DNA from: Enterococcus silesiacus
GTDB lineage: Bacteria > Bacillota > Bacilli > Lactobacillales > Enterococcaceae
Length of the DNA: 64,000 bases
Direction: 5' to 3'
Assembly (NCBI GenBank): GCA_001465115.1
Contig: CP013614.1
Span: 310,001 to 374,000, forward strand
Positions 35,436 through 44,474 of the stretch are shown here, one piece after another. Every line of letters starts with the position of its first letter. Within the stretch, counting starts at the first letter, position 1. The notes beneath the pieces were generated by a model, which was not told the origin of the DNA, ran no database searches, and saw only the letters and a list, made by a program, of their open reading frames with translations. Position numbers and translations under genes: made by a program.

Positions 35436-36200
35436 ATGAACGTACAAATTACGAATTTTAGGGATTTAGGCGGGATTAAAAATAAAGAAGGTAAAACGGT
35501 CAAAGCCAAAAAACTATTGCGCTCGGGTCATTTGGTAAATTTAGATCAGGAAACGCAGACTACTTTGGTTGACGAGTTTAATCTAACCAGGATCATCGAT
35601 TTTAGACGAGAATTTGAGATCAGTGAAGCACCAGATACACCGATTGAAGCTGTGGAGTATGTCAATTTAGATCTCCTTGGAAAAATGAATGCTAAAAATT
35701 CAAGTTTAGCTGATTTTGCTAAATTAAAATCAATCGAAGCGGTCGACAAGCATATGCTAGGTGTTTATGAGGATCTGATCTTGAATCCGGGGGCTCAAGA
35801 AGGGTTTACGGAATTTATGGAGTACATTTTAGCAAATAAAAATGGCGCAACGATTTTCCACTGTTTTGCTGGTAAAGACCGAACGGGCTATGCTTCAGCA
35901 TTATTGCTATTGTTATTAGATGTAGAAAAGGAAGAAATCTACAAAGACTTTCTAATTACAAATACTGAAAGAAAACAAGCGAATGATGAATTAGTGCAGC
36001 AATTTAGAGAGCAGGGTTTCAATGAAGAACAGCTTGACTCTTTAGCGACAGCACTTTATGTAAAAGAAGAGTATTTGGATCATGCCTTTCATTTAATTGA
36101 GAAAAATTTTGGTACAGCAGAAAAATATGCGGCCAAATGTTTGAATTTTGACCTAGAAAAACTTTCTGAATTAAGAAGTATCTATTTAACTGACGAATAA
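35436..36200 (+). CDS. Tyrosine/dual-specificity protein phosphatase family
   Basis: The 254 residues carry the CX5R active site HCFAGKDRTG (Cys near 148), plus NFRDLGG near the start and ITNTERK near 175, typical of the bacterial Y_phosphatase3/LipA-like group. These enzymes act on phosphotyrosine or phosphoinositide-like substrates. It follows the antiporter gene by 15 bases and is probably co-transcribed, so a role in phosphorylated metabolite handling is possible. Confidence 0.85.
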   Translation: MNVQITNFRDLGGIKNKEGKTVKAKKLLRSGHLVNLDQETQTTLVDEFNLTRIIDFRREFEISEAPDTPIEAVEYVNLDLLGKMNAKNSSLADFAKLKSIEAVDKHMLGVYEDLILNPGAQEGFTEFMEYILANKNGATIFHCFAGKDRTGYASALLLLLLDVEKEEIYKDFLITNTERKQANDELVQQFREQGFNEEQLDSLATALYVKEEYLDHAFHLIEKNFGTAEKYAAKCLNFDLEKLSELRSIYLTDE

Positions 36201-36208
36201 AGTGTCAT

Positions 36209-36237
36209 TTGTCATCCTTGTTTGTTCTTGCTATAAT
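36209..36237 (+). promoter_or_regulatory. Promoter of deoR
   Basis: TTGTCA (36209-36214), 17 bases and TATAAT (36232-36237). Confidence 0.85.
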
Positions 36238-36262
36238 GGGCTTAAATGATAAGGAACGGACA

Positions 36263-37207
36263 ATGAGTATGGATAAAGAAAAACAACAACTTAGTATTGA
36301 AGTTGCAAGACTCTACTATCAATCTTCACTTAGTCAGCAGGAAATAGCTGAAAAATTAAATGTTTCACGTCCGACGATTTCGCGGTTACTGAATTATGCG
36401 AAAGAAAAAGGCTACGTTCAAATCACGATCTTTGACCCTTTTTCTGATTTATTTGAAATCGAAAAAAAGTTGAAAGAAAAATATGGACTAGCAGAAGTTC
36501 ATGTAGCTTTTTCACCAGATCCCAACTACAATTCTATTTCTGAATACTTGACAGCGTATGCAGCTGAATACCTTGAAGATACAATCAAAAATGGGGATAT
36601 CATCGGCGTTAGTTGGGGGACAACAATGCATAAGACTGTTTCTAAGATGAGCCGGATGGATGTCAAAGGCGTAGAAGTTGTTCAGTTGAAAGGCGGAATT
36701 GCTTACTTTGATGTTAACAATTATGCATTTGAGACGATTACACTATTTGCTGAGATTCTCAATACAAAAGCAAGAACATTTCCTTTGCCAGTTATTTTAG
36801 ATAGTAAGCAAGCGAAGGACTTGGTCGTTAAAGATCGTCATATCAGTAAAGTCATCGAATTAGGCAGACAGGCAAACATTGCAGTCTTTACTGTTGGAAC
36901 AGTTCAAAGCGAATCACTGCATTTTCGTTTGGGCTATTTTACCGAGCAAGAAGAAAAATCGCTCAAAGCCAATGCAGTTGGTGATATCTGTTCTAGATTC
37001 TTTAATGAAGATGGGAAAATCAGTGACGAAGAAATCAATGGTCGTACGATCGGGATTGAACTTGAAGAGCTTAAGACCAAAGAAAAATCTATTCTAATTG
37101 CTGGTGGAGATCGCAAAATTAAAGCCATTCATGGGGCGTTAGTTGGCGGATATGCCAACGTTTTACTGATCGATAAATTTACAGCCATGAAACTGTTAAG
37201 TCACTAA
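36263..37207 (+). CDS. deoR: Deoxyribonucleoside regulator DeoR (SorC family)
   Basis: This 314-residue protein has an N-terminal HTH (about 20-45, SQQEIAEKLNVSRPTISRLL) and a SorC/CggR-type sugar-phosphate-binding domain (about 60-310). Its position before deoC and pdp and the DeoR-like operator at 37263-37297 point to the Bacillus-type DeoR, which is released by deoxyribose-5-phosphate. ATG 36263 is chosen because AAGGA lies seven bases upstream and the promoter -10 is at 36232; the frame further upstream overlaps the promoter. Confidence 0.88.
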   Translation: MSMDKEKQQLSIEVARLYYQSSLSQQEIAEKLNVSRPTISRLLNYAKEKGYVQITIFDPFSDLFEIEKKLKEKYGLAEVHVAFSPDPNYNSISEYLTAYAAEYLEDTIKNGDIIGVSWGTTMHKTVSKMSRMDVKGVEVVQLKGGIAYFDVNNYAFETITLFAEILNTKARTFPLPVILDSKQAKDLVVKDRHISKVIELGRQANIAVFTVGTVQSESLHFRLGYFTEQEEKSLKANAVGDICSRFFNEDGKISDEEINGRTIGIELEELKTKEKSILIAGGDRKIKAIHGALVGGYANVLLIDKFTAMKLLSH

Positions 37208-37223
37208 TTATATTTGGGAAACG

Positions 37224-37250
37224 GAGTAGACATTATTTTCTACTCTTTTA
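37224..37250 (+). terminator. Terminator of deoR
   Basis: GAGTAGA pairs with TCTACTC across an eight-base loop and is followed by TTTTAT. Confidence 0.75.
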
Positions 37251-37262
37251 TAAATAGCTAAT

Positions 37263-37297
37263 ATGAACGAAATTTCATTTTAATAGAACGAAATTTC
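37263..37297 (+). promoter_or_regulatory. DeoR operator upstream of deoC
   Basis: GAACGAAATTTC occurs twice (37265-37276 and 37286-37297), 21 bases apart, which is two helical turns. The first copy is part of an ATGAACGAAATTTCAT palindrome like the ATTGAACAAAATTTCAAT operator of Bacillus DeoR. Confidence 0.75.
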
Positions 37298-37313
37298 TGA
37301 AAGGGAGACTACA

Positions 37314-37985
37314 ATGAACGTAAACAAAATGATCGACCATACTTTATTAAAACCAGAAGCAGACGAGGCAGCATTATTAACATTACTCGAAGAGGCAAAA
37401 AAATATGAATTTGCATCAGTATGTGTGAATCCATATTGGGTAGCTTTGGCAAGTAAAGAATTAGCTGGTACGTCAGTTGAAATATGTACAGTTATCGGAT
37501 TTCCTCTAGGCGCAAATACAACGGCAACAAAAGCTTTTGAAGCAGCAGATGCTATTAAAAATGGCGCAACAGAAGTTGATATGGTTATTAATGTTGGTGC
37601 ACTAAGATCAGGTGATGAAGAAACTGTGTTAAAAGATATCGAAGCCGTTGTCAAATCAGCTCAAGGGAAAGCTTTAGTCAAAGTGATTCTTGAAAATTGT
37701 CTGTTAACAGACAGAGAAATCGCTACTGCTTCTAAGCTTTCTGTTCAAGCAGGTGCAGATTTTGTTAAAACATCAACCGGTTTTTCAACGGGAGGTGCAA
37801 CAATCAAAGATGTTGCCTTGATGCGTAAAACAGTTGGCCCAACGATTGGTGTAAAAGCATCAGGTGGTGTTCGGACAGTCGAAGATGCCAAAGCAATGAT
37901 TCATGCTGGCGCATCAAGACTAGGAGCAAGTTCCAGTGTCGCTATAGTCGATGGATCAATGAAAGATACTACAGGCGGCTATTAA
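37314..37985 (+). CDS. deoC: Deoxyribose-phosphate aldolase
   Basis: This 223-residue TIM-barrel aldolase carries the Schiff-base lysine in [13 protein letters not shown] (near 152) and the second lysine in GVKASGGVR (near 181). It splits deoxyribose-5-phosphate into acetaldehyde and glyceraldehyde-3-phosphate. AAAGGGAG precedes ATG 37314. pdp follows 33 bases later. Confidence 0.96.
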   Translation: MNVNKMIDHTLLKPEADEAALLTLLEEAKKYEFASVCVNPYWVALASKELAGTSVEICTVIGFPLGANTTATKAFEAADAIKNGATEVDMVINVGALRSGDEETVLKDIEAVVKSAQGKALVKVILENCLLTDREIATASKLSVQAGADFVKTSTGFSTGGATIKDVALMRKTVGPTIGVKASGGVRTVEDAKAMIHAGASRLGASSSVAIVDGSMKDTTGGY

Positions 37986-38018
37986 AATTTATACAATAGA
38001 GATTGCGAGGTACAAAAT

Positions 38019-39320
38019 ATGAGAATGGTTGATATCATTGAAAAAAAACGAAATGGTCATGAACTGAGTAAAGCAGAGATTGAATTTTTTGTTGAAGGTT
38101 TAACAGATGGAACCATTCCTGATTATCAGGCAAGTGCTTTTTTAATGGCTGTTTATTTTCAGGACATGTCGGATAAAGAACGAGCTGATTTAACATTGGC
38201 TATGGTCCATTCAGGTGATGTAATTGATTTATCGGACATTGAAGGTATAAAAGTCGATAAACATTCAACAGGTGGTGTTGGTGATACGACGACGCTAGTT
38301 TTAGCACCGTTAGTTGCAGCACTTGATATTCCTTTTGCAAAAATGTCGGGGCGTGGCTTAGGTCACACAGGCGGCACAATCGATAAGTTGGAAGCCTTTG
38401 AAGGATTCCATGTAGAATTGACAGATACTGAATTTACTGAAATGGTCAATCGCGATAAAATTTCAGTGATCGGTCAATCGGGTAATCTAACACCCGCAGA
38501 TAAAAAGCTCTATGCTTTACGGGACGTTACAGCAACCGTTAGTTCAATTCCTTTGATTGCAAGCTCAATCATGAGTAAGAAAATCGCAGCAGGTGCAGAT
38601 GCGATTGTTTTAGATGTTAAGACAGGTGCAGGTGCATTTATGAAAACCGAGAAAGAGGCAGCTGAACTTGCTTCTGCAATGGTTAGAATCGGCAATCTAG
38701 TAGGTAGAAATACGATGGCGATCATTTCTGATATGTCACAACCATTGGGAAATGCAATCGGTAATTCATTAGAAGTGCAAGAAGCAATCGATACATTGCA
38801 TGGAAATGGACCAGCAGATTTAACTGAATTGGTTTTGACGTTAGGTAGTCAAATGGTCGTGCTTTCAGGTAAGACAGATTCTTTAGCAACAGCGAGAGAA
38901 ATGTTAAAAGGTGTAATCAAAGATGGTTCAGCCTTAGTGAAATTCAAACAATTTATCAAAAACCAAGGGGGCAATCCTGAGTGGGTCGATGATCCTAAAT
39001 TATTGCCGCAGGCTAACTTTGAGATAGAAGTTGTTTCCGATTCAGATGGTTTTGTTTCAGAAATCGTTGCGGACAACATTGGTGTAGCCGCAATGAAACT
39101 GGGAGCAGGTCGTGAAACAAAGGAAGATGAGATTGATTTAGCTGTTGGGTTGATTTTAAGAAAAAAAGTTGGCGATCCAGTGAAAAAAGGGGACAGTTTA
39201 GTCACGATTTTTGCCAATCAACAAGATGTTGAGGATGTTGTAGCGATGATCAAAGAGAATATCCGTATTGGGTTAGATGTTCAAGAGAGTAAATTGATTT
39301 ATCGTGAGATCCATAATTAG
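38019..39320 (+). CDS. pdp: Pyrimidine-nucleoside phosphorylase
   Basis: The 433 residues follow the nucleoside phosphorylase II fold: [17 protein letters not shown] phosphate-binding stretch near 83, [17 protein letters not shown] near 110, and KTGAGAFM near 190. It cleaves uridine, thymidine and deoxyuridine to base and (deoxy)ribose-1-phosphate, feeding DeoC. ATG 38019 ([13 protein letters not shown]) matches known N-termini. It ends the deo unit. Confidence 0.95.
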   Translation: MRMVDIIEKKRNGHELSKAEIEFFVEGLTDGTIPDYQASAFLMAVYFQDMSDKERADLTLAMVHSGDVIDLSDIEGIKVDKHSTGGVGDTTTLVLAPLVAALDIPFAKMSGRGLGHTGGTIDKLEAFEGFHVELTDTEFTEMVNRDKISVIGQSGNLTPADKKLYALRDVTATVSSIPLIASSIMSKKIAAGADAIVLDVKTGAGAFMKTEKEAAELASAMVRIGNLVGRNTMAIISDMSQPLGNAIGNSLEVQEAIDTLHGNGPADLTELVLTLGSQMVVLSGKTDSLATAREMLKGVIKDGSALVKFKQFIKNQGGNPEWVDDPKLLPQANFEIEVVSDSDGFVSEIVADNIGVAAMKLGAGRETKEDEIDLAVGLILRKKVGDPVKKGDSLVTIFANQQDVEDVVAMIKENIRIGLDVQESKLIYREIHN

Positions 39321-39360
39321 TCTAAGCAATTAAAAAAAATAAAAAGCGCATGAATTATAT

Positions 39361-39406
39361 AGAAGAGATGGGATCGTCGAGTGATGCCCGTTTCTTCTTT
39401 ATTTGA
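39361..39406 (+). terminator. Terminator of the deo operon
   Basis: AGAAGAGATGGG pairs with CCCGTTTCTTCT (two wobbles or mismatches) across 14 bases and is followed by TTATTTG. Confidence 0.55.
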
Positions 39407-39481
39407 TGTGCTACGTGTTTTTCCTATTAAAAGCGTTAAAAATCGATAGTATTGTTAAATAAAAGAACGGTTACCCTTGAG

Positions 39482-39538
39482 GACTACCTAAAATTCATTC
39501 TTAAGTCCTATGACAAACCATCAAAAAGAAGGCATAAT
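39482..39538 (+). promoter_or_regulatory. Promoter of liaXYZ with upstream LiaR-like site
   Basis: ATGACA (39510-39515), 17 bases and CATAAT (39533-39538) form the promoter. AAGTCCTATGAC lies directly over and upstream of the -35, and AGGACT/AGTCCT forms a longer inverted repeat (39480-39509), where LiaR would be expected to bind. Confidence 0.6.
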
Positions 39539-39592
39539 AGGTACATAAGGAAAACACCCTCGGGTGAAAAATTTGCTAAGGAGGCAATTTCC

Positions 39593-41194
39593 ATGAAAGA
39601 AAGAGAAAGAGTATTAGATTTAGTCAAAAAAGGTATCCTATCTTCAGAGGAAGCTTTAGTATTATTAGAAAATATGGCGACAGAAAAAGATGAAAAGCAA
39701 ATCAAAAAAGCTGCCGACCAAGTAAATGCAACAAATCCAACCACTGACACAAAAGAAAATGACAGAGTCGAAGAATTATTAAATAAGCTAGAAAATCAAG
39801 AAGAAGATGAAACAGTCGAACCTGAGATCACGGATGAAGATTTAAAAGCAAAAGAAGCAGCAGATCATGAACGATTAGAAAAAATTCTCGATGATCTAGC
39901 AACCAAAGCAAATCGTACTTCTGTAGAATTAGATGAAGTCAATGCAGAAATTGCTGGCGTCAAAGAAGAAATCAAAGAAGCACAAGAAAAATTGATGGAA
40001 TTAAACACAAAAGAAGAACTAAGTGAATTAACAGCTGAAGAGTTGGAATTAAGAACATCACTAGAAGCTGAAATCAAGTCATTAGAAGATTCTTTAGATG
40101 CAAGAATTCAAGAGAAAGTTGCTTTAGACGCAGAATTGAAAGATATTCGCAAAGAACAATGGTCAGAAACAAAAGACCGTGTAACGTCTAAATTTGACAT
40201 TCCTGATGACTGGAAAGACCAAGCAACAGATACAATCAATCAAGTTGGCGAAAAAATGAGTGAGGCTGGTTCACAATTAGGCTCATTCTTGAAAAAAACA
40301 TTCAGCTCATTCTCAGAAACAATGAATGACAACATGGAATGGAAAGACGTTAGCTTTAAAGTTCCTGGTGTTGCAACAACAAAATTTGAACATGAATTTA
40401 ATTATCCAGCACCACTTGCAAGTTTGATTGATGTTAAAGTAGCAAATGGAAATATCGTATTCAAAACATGGGATCAACCAGATGTCAAAGTAGAAGGGAA
40501 AATCAAGCTTTATGGTAAAATGGATGCTGAAACACCACTTGAAGCTTTCTTAGAAAGAAGTCAAATCGATGTGGATGATGAAGTGATTTCATTCCAAATT
40601 CCAAATAAACGTGTTCGTGCAGACTTGATTTTCTACTTACCTGAGCGTACATTTGATCATGTATCCATTAAGTTATTGAACGGAAATGTATCAATCGAAT
40701 CATTAAAAGCAAAAGATGTTTATACAAAATCAACGAATGGCTCAATCACATTTAACAAAATTGATGCGACAATGCTTGAAATTGAAGGCGTGAATGGTGA
40801 TATTAAAGTCCTAGATGGTGAAATCCTTGATAACATCATTGAAACAGTTAATGGGACTGTAACAATCGCGGCAACACCTCAAACGATCGGCGTTTCATTG
40901 ATCAATGGCGATGTTCGCATTACTGCAAAAGAGCACACATTACGTAAAGTCGAAGCAAGTTCTGTTAATGGGAATGTAAAAATCGCATTACCAGCTGAAC
41001 TAGGTGTCGAAGGTACGGTAAAAACAAGCCTAGGTAGCGTTAATAGTCGCCTAAGTGATTATGAAGTGATTCGTGAAAAGAAAGAAAGAACCAATCAATT
41101 ATTGCAATTTAGACGATTAGATGATGAGAATATGGCACAAATCAATGCTTCTACAACAACAGGAAACATTTATTTAAAAGACACAGATAAATAA
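39593..41194 (+). CDS. liaX: Cell-envelope stress protein LiaX
   Basis: This 533-residue protein has a short N-terminal helical domain (MKERERVLDLVKKGILSSEEAL), an acidic coiled-coil (about 50-200, Glu/Lys-rich), and a C-terminal DUF4097 beta-helix (about 260-530) with repeated xNGxV/I turns. In E. faecalis LiaX is exposed at the surface, senses daptomycin and antimicrobial peptides through its N-terminal part and restrains the LiaFSR response through its C-terminal part. Start ATG 39593 has TAAGGAGG upstream. The neighbours liaY and liaZ complete the operon. Confidence 0.88.
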   Translation: MKERERVLDLVKKGILSSEEALVLLENMATEKDEKQIKKAADQVNATNPTTDTKENDRVEELLNKLENQEEDETVEPEITDEDLKAKEAADHERLEKILDDLATKANRTSVELDEVNAEIAGVKEEIKEAQEKLMELNTKEELSELTAEELELRTSLEAEIKSLEDSLDARIQEKVALDAELKDIRKEQWSETKDRVTSKFDIPDDWKDQATDTINQVGEKMSEAGSQLGSFLKKTFSSFSETMNDNMEWKDVSFKVPGVATTKFEHEFNYPAPLASLIDVKVANGNIVFKTWDQPDVKVEGKIKLYGKMDAETPLEAFLERSQIDVDDEVISFQIPNKRVRADLIFYLPERTFDHVSIKLLNGNVSIESLKAKDVYTKSTNGSITFNKIDATMLEIEGVNGDIKVLDGEILDNIIETVNGTVTIAATPQTIGVSLINGDVRITAKEHTLRKVEASSVNGNVKIALPAELGVEGTVKTSLGSVNSRLSDYEVIREKKERTNQLLQFRRLDDENMAQINASTTTGNIYLKDTDK

Positions 41195-41240
41195 ATGCGT
41201 AGAACATTGAACGATTAAAAGCTGTCGACTGCTTAAAGAT

Positions 41241-41280
41241 AGTTAAGAGTGGTAATCTAAAATAGGTAACGCTCTTAACT
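41241..41280 (+). other. Strong hairpin between liaX and liaY
   Basis: AGTTAAGAGTG pairs with CGCTCTTAACT (11 bp with one wobble) across an 18-base loop. No T-run follows, so it is more likely an mRNA processing or stability hairpin than a full terminator. Confidence 0.55.
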
Positions 41281-41363
41281 ATTAAAAAGCAAAGAAAATA
41301 CAAAAAAAGGATGATTCTTTATCCATTCTATTGTAAAATTTAAGAAAGGAGAGGTGAAAAAAC

Positions 41364-41681
41364 ATGAGAAAACGATTGACAAAATCTCCCAATAATGTGG
41401 TATTAACAGGAACCCTAGCGGGAATCGCAGAATGGTTAGGTATTGATCCTACAATCGTACGTGTGATTTATGTGGTAGCGAGCTTTATCTTTATCGGTAG
41501 CCCAATTTTCTTATATATTGTCTTAGCTGTATTGATTCCTTCAGGTAGAGCGAGAAATGATAGCTATGGGCATCAAAACCCGTATAATAGAAATACTCGT
41601 AATGCTAACCCTTATGCGAATGATCAAAAACAAAGAAAACAAGCTGAAAAAGTGAATGATGATGACTGGAGTGACTTTTAA
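41364..41681 (+). CDS. liaY: PspC-domain protein LiaY
   Basis: The 105 residues hold a PspC domain: RKRLTKSPNNVVLTGTLAG, one membrane segment (about 33-58) and a polar C-terminal tail. In E. faecalis LiaY links LiaX to membrane remodelling by way of cardiolipin. An AAAGGAGAGG site precedes it. liaZ starts on its stop codon (TAATG). Confidence 0.88.
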   Translation: MRKRLTKSPNNVVLTGTLAGIAEWLGIDPTIVRVIYVVASFIFIGSPIFLYIVLAVLIPSGRARNDSYGHQNPYNRNTRNANPYANDQKQRKQAEKVNDDDWSDF

Positions 41682-42040
41682 TGAGCTATTTTCAACGTCT
41701 GATTGTTAATACGTTGACCTTTGTTTCACTCGCAGTGATTTTCCCGAATATGATTTATGTAAGGAGTATCTGGATGGCGATCATCGCGGCATTTGTTCTT
41801 TCTATATTGAATATGCTAGTGAAACCGGTGTTGACGATTCTATCGCTTCCGCTGACGTTACTTACATTTGGTTTATTTAGTTTTATTGTCAATGCAGCAA
41901 TTTTGAGGATGACTTCTTCCTTCGTTGGAGAAATGAATTTTGGATTTTCCAGCTTTGGAGCAGCGATCCTAATGGCTGTCATCATGTCACTAGTCAATGC
42001 AATTGTTAGTGAACGTAATATGGATAAATACAACGAATAA
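41681..42040 (+). CDS. liaZ: Phage holin family 4-type membrane protein LiaZ
   Basis: This 119-residue protein has about four membrane segments and the YvlD/holin-4 pattern (FVLSILNMLVKPVLTILSLP, then LLTFGLFSFIVNAAIL). It belongs to a stress-membrane protein family rather than to a lysis cassette. Translational coupling to liaY supports the LiaZ assignment. Confidence 0.87.
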   Translation: MSYFQRLIVNTLTFVSLAVIFPNMIYVRSIWMAIIAAFVLSILNMLVKPVLTILSLPLTLLTFGLFSFIVNAAILRMTSSFVGEMNFGFSSFGAAILMAVIMSLVNAIVSERNMDKYNE

Positions 42041-42054
42041 GAAAATTAGATAGA

Positions 42055-42150
42055 TGGATTCAACTCAGATGAAACAAGAGTTTCCATTATTCCTTCGGAT
42101 TTTAAAGGTCTGAGCTATAACTCAAAGAGTTATAGCTCAGACCTTTTTTA
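42055..42150. repeat. Intergenic hairpin-terminator repeat, copy 3 (after liaZ, bidirectional)
   Basis: The 3' part is a 20-bp stem: AAAGGTCTGAGCTATAACTC (42104-42123), loop AAA, complement to 42146, then TTTTTT. The tip AACTC-AAA-GAGTT matches copies 1 and 2, while the lower stem is different but fully paired. The T-run reaches the stop codon of the minus-strand gene, so it serves both strands. Confidence 0.85.
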
Positions 42151-43116
42151 TGCAAATGGATCAGTGAGATCAAGTAATCGGCATTCTTTGTGCCGATTGA
42201 TATAACTATATAAAATATTGATAAAATCAACTTGATTTTTGGAAAATTGCTGAATGTTTTCGGGCTTATTTTTAGGAAGAATTTTTTTGGCTAGTTCACT
42301 AGGTGTATAGTTAGAAAAGGTTCGTGTTGTGATTGTTCGCTGACTTATGACAAGGCCTTGGTAAATCAGGTAGTATTTTATTTTTGATCCGACTGGAACC
42401 GATAATAACTGCCAATTCGTTTGGTTTGCTAAAATCAATTTTTTATTTTGATTAAAAAAACGAGTAAGAAAATGCCAGTCTTCACGCAATTTTAGTGCTT
42501 TTTCAAATGAATGATTGTCTGAAGCTGACATCATTTTTATTTCTAAACGTTTTTGAGGTAGTTGATTGTTAAATGTGAAAGCACCTAGTATTTCTTTGGC
42601 TGCAATGTTTGACTCAACAGGTTCAGAAGTACTTTCAAGAAAAGAGTGCTGCCAATAATTACTCTGATTCAATCTATATAGGCTTTCTAAAATTAACTTT
42701 AATTTAGAAAGTTTTTTATTGATCGAGAAAGGACCAAAACAGTTTGTTTTCGTAGGAACAGAAAGTATATTAATTGAGAGCTCTCCCTGTTCCGCATTGA
42801 TTTCGACATATTTATATTTCTCAAAAGCGTTCATTTGCCGATTATAGATAGGGCGGTGTGTTTGGATCAGTTGGCATTCAAGCAATAGAGCGTCAAGTTC
42901 GGACTCTACTTCGATAACATCAAAGGCAGCTAATTGCTGGATTAACCGTAATGTTTTACTAGAGTGCTGTTTATTTCTAACAAAGTAACTGCTGACACGT
43001 TCCCGCAACTTTTTTGCTTTTCCTATATAGATAATTTCTCCATGTCTATCCTTCATTAAATAGACACCAGGACTTAATGGTAGATTTTTTGCTTGATTTT
43101 TCAGAGTTTCTTTCAT
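42148..43116 (-). CDS. GIY-YIG nuclease, UvrC N-terminal-like (Cho-type)
   Basis: The first 95 of 322 residues match the UvrC/Cho GIY-YIG domain (SPGVYLMKDRHGEIIYIGKAKKLRERV split by one charged turn, then ESELDALLLECQLIQTHRPIYN). The catalytic Tyr, Arg and Glu are present. The C-terminal 200 residues lack UvrC's UvrB-binding and RNase H domains and match nothing I recognise. It may act as an alternative incision nuclease like Cho or in another repair role. It is a single gene between convergent and divergent neighbours. Confidence 0.78.
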   Translation of the reverse strand: MKETLKNQAKNLPLSPGVYLMKDRHGEIIYIGKAKKLRERVSSYFVRNKQHSSKTLRLIQQLAAFDVIEVESELDALLLECQLIQTHRPIYNRQMNAFEKYKYVEINAEQGELSINILSVPTKTNCFGPFSINKKLSKLKLILESLYRLNQSNYWQHSFLESTSEPVESNIAAKEILGAFTFNNQLPQKRLEIKMMSASDNHSFEKALKLREDWHFLTRFFNQNKKLILANQTNWQLLSVPVGSKIKYYLIYQGLVISQRTITTRTFSNYTPSELAKKILPKNKPENIQQFSKNQVDFINILYSYINRHKECRLLDLTDPFA

Positions 43117-43351
43117 AAAGGATCACATCCAATAGTATGTTTTTAGCTGGTTATGGTAATACAAATCAAGTATACAAATTAATGTAAGATAGTCAACTAT
43201 TTGCTGATATACAATCTCTATTTTGGGCTGAATTAAGGAGACAAAACTGGCCGTACCATTAAGAACAGAAACAAAACAAGGACAATCTTTCGAATAGCTA
43301 GAAACTTCCTACTTGGCATGATAAAATAGTACGAGTAGAAGAAAGGAATGG

Positions 43352-44299
43352 ATGATAGATATGGAAGAAGTTGTAAAGATTCATCAACTGGTAAAAAAGC
43401 TTTCTTTAGAAGTCGTTTATGGCGATGAAGAAAGTTTAAATAGAGAAATCACAACCGGAGATATTTCACGCCCTGGATTGGAGTTAACGGGTTATTTTAA
43501 TTATTATCCTCATAATCGTTTGCAGCTGTTTGGCAGCAAAGAGATTACTTTTTCACAACGGATGATACCAGAAGAACGATTGATGGTTATGCGCCGGTTA
43601 TGTGAGAAGGATACGCCTGCTTTTATTATTTCCAGAGGACTGGAAGCACCTGAAGAAATGGTACAAGCAGCTAAAGAAAAAGGCTTGGCAGTTTTACGCT
43701 CGCCGATTTCGACTTCGAGATTATTAGGGGAATTATCAAGCTATTTAGATAGTCGTTTAGCTGCAAGAACTAGCGTACACGGTGTTTTAGTGGACGTTTA
43801 TGGTTTAGGTGTCTTGATTCAAGGAGACAGTGGCATCGGGAAAAGTGAAACGGCATTAGAATTGATCAAGCGTGGTCATCGATTGATCGCAGATGATCGT
43901 GTAGATGTTTATCAACAAGACGAATTAACGGTTGTTGGTGAGCCACCTAAAATTTTGCAGCACTTGATCGAAATTCGTGGAATCGGCATCATTGACGTAA
44001 TGAATCTATTTGGTGCAAGTGCTGTCCGTGGCTTTATGCAGGTGCAACTGGTTGTTTATTTAGAGGCATGGGAAAAAGATAAAAAATATGATCGCTTAGG
44101 CTCAGATGATGCAATGGTGGAAATTGCCAGTGTCGATGTTCCACAAATTCGTATTCCTGTAAAAACTGGCCGAAATGTGGCGATCATTATTGAAGTTGCC
44201 GCAATGAATTTCCGTGCAAAAACAATGGGTTATGATGCAACAAAATCATTTGAAGAACGATTGACTCGATTGATCGAAGAAAATTCAGGGACTATGTAG
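43352..44299 (+). CDS. hprK: HPr kinase/phosphorylase
   Basis: The 315 residues contain His143 (SVHG), Walker A GDSGIGKS (158-165) and the HprK signature [17 protein letters not shown] (near 207). It phosphorylates HPr at Ser46 when glycolytic flux is high and reverses this at high phosphate. Ser46-P-HPr is the CcpA co-repressor; ccpA lies 6 kb downstream. Both ATG 43352 and ATG 43361 are in frame; AAGGA at 43343 fits the first better. It heads hprK-lgt-gpsA-galU. Confidence 0.97.
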   Translation: MIDMEEVVKIHQLVKKLSLEVVYGDEESLNREITTGDISRPGLELTGYFNYYPHNRLQLFGSKEITFSQRMIPEERLMVMRRLCEKDTPAFIISRGLEAPEEMVQAAKEKGLAVLRSPISTSRLLGELSSYLDSRLAARTSVHGVLVDVYGLGVLIQGDSGIGKSETALELIKRGHRLIADDRVDVYQQDELTVVGEPPKILQHLIEIRGIGIIDVMNLFGASAVRGFMQVQLVVYLEAWEKDKKYDRLGSDDAMVEIASVDVPQIRIPVKTGRNVAIIIEVAAMNFRAKTMGYDATKSFEERLTRLIEENSGTM

Positions 44300-44337
44300 C
44301 TTCGAGAGTTAGCGCTACGGAACGTTTGTTACGGTAA

Positions 44338-44460
44338 GTTATCTAGCTGCATGGGCTAGTCTTTCGGAAAAAAGATAAATTATGAAACAGTTAAAGAACA
44401 CCTCAGTCATAATTTTCTGTTTTTCAGTCGAGACTGAATGAGCTCATTTCGATTTTAAAT
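44338..44460 (+). repeat. Structured repeat family A, single unit upstream of lgt
   Basis: ATCTAGCTGC, TTTCGGAAAAAAGATAAA, a central AAATTATGA/TCATAATTT hairpin and CAGTCGAGACT are the family landmarks. ATGGGCT-AGTCT (44351-44362) pairs with AGACT-gaatg-AGCTCAT (44431-44447) with a single wobble and the same five-base bulge position. It ends directly before TTAGGAGG of lgt. Confidence 0.8.
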
Positions 44461-44474
44461 TAGGAGGAAGCCAA

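Noticed and set aside
39452..39592. N-terminal extension of liaX
   Set aside because: The frame runs through the promoter and LiaR-like site; the TAAGGAGG before ATG 39593 defines the start.
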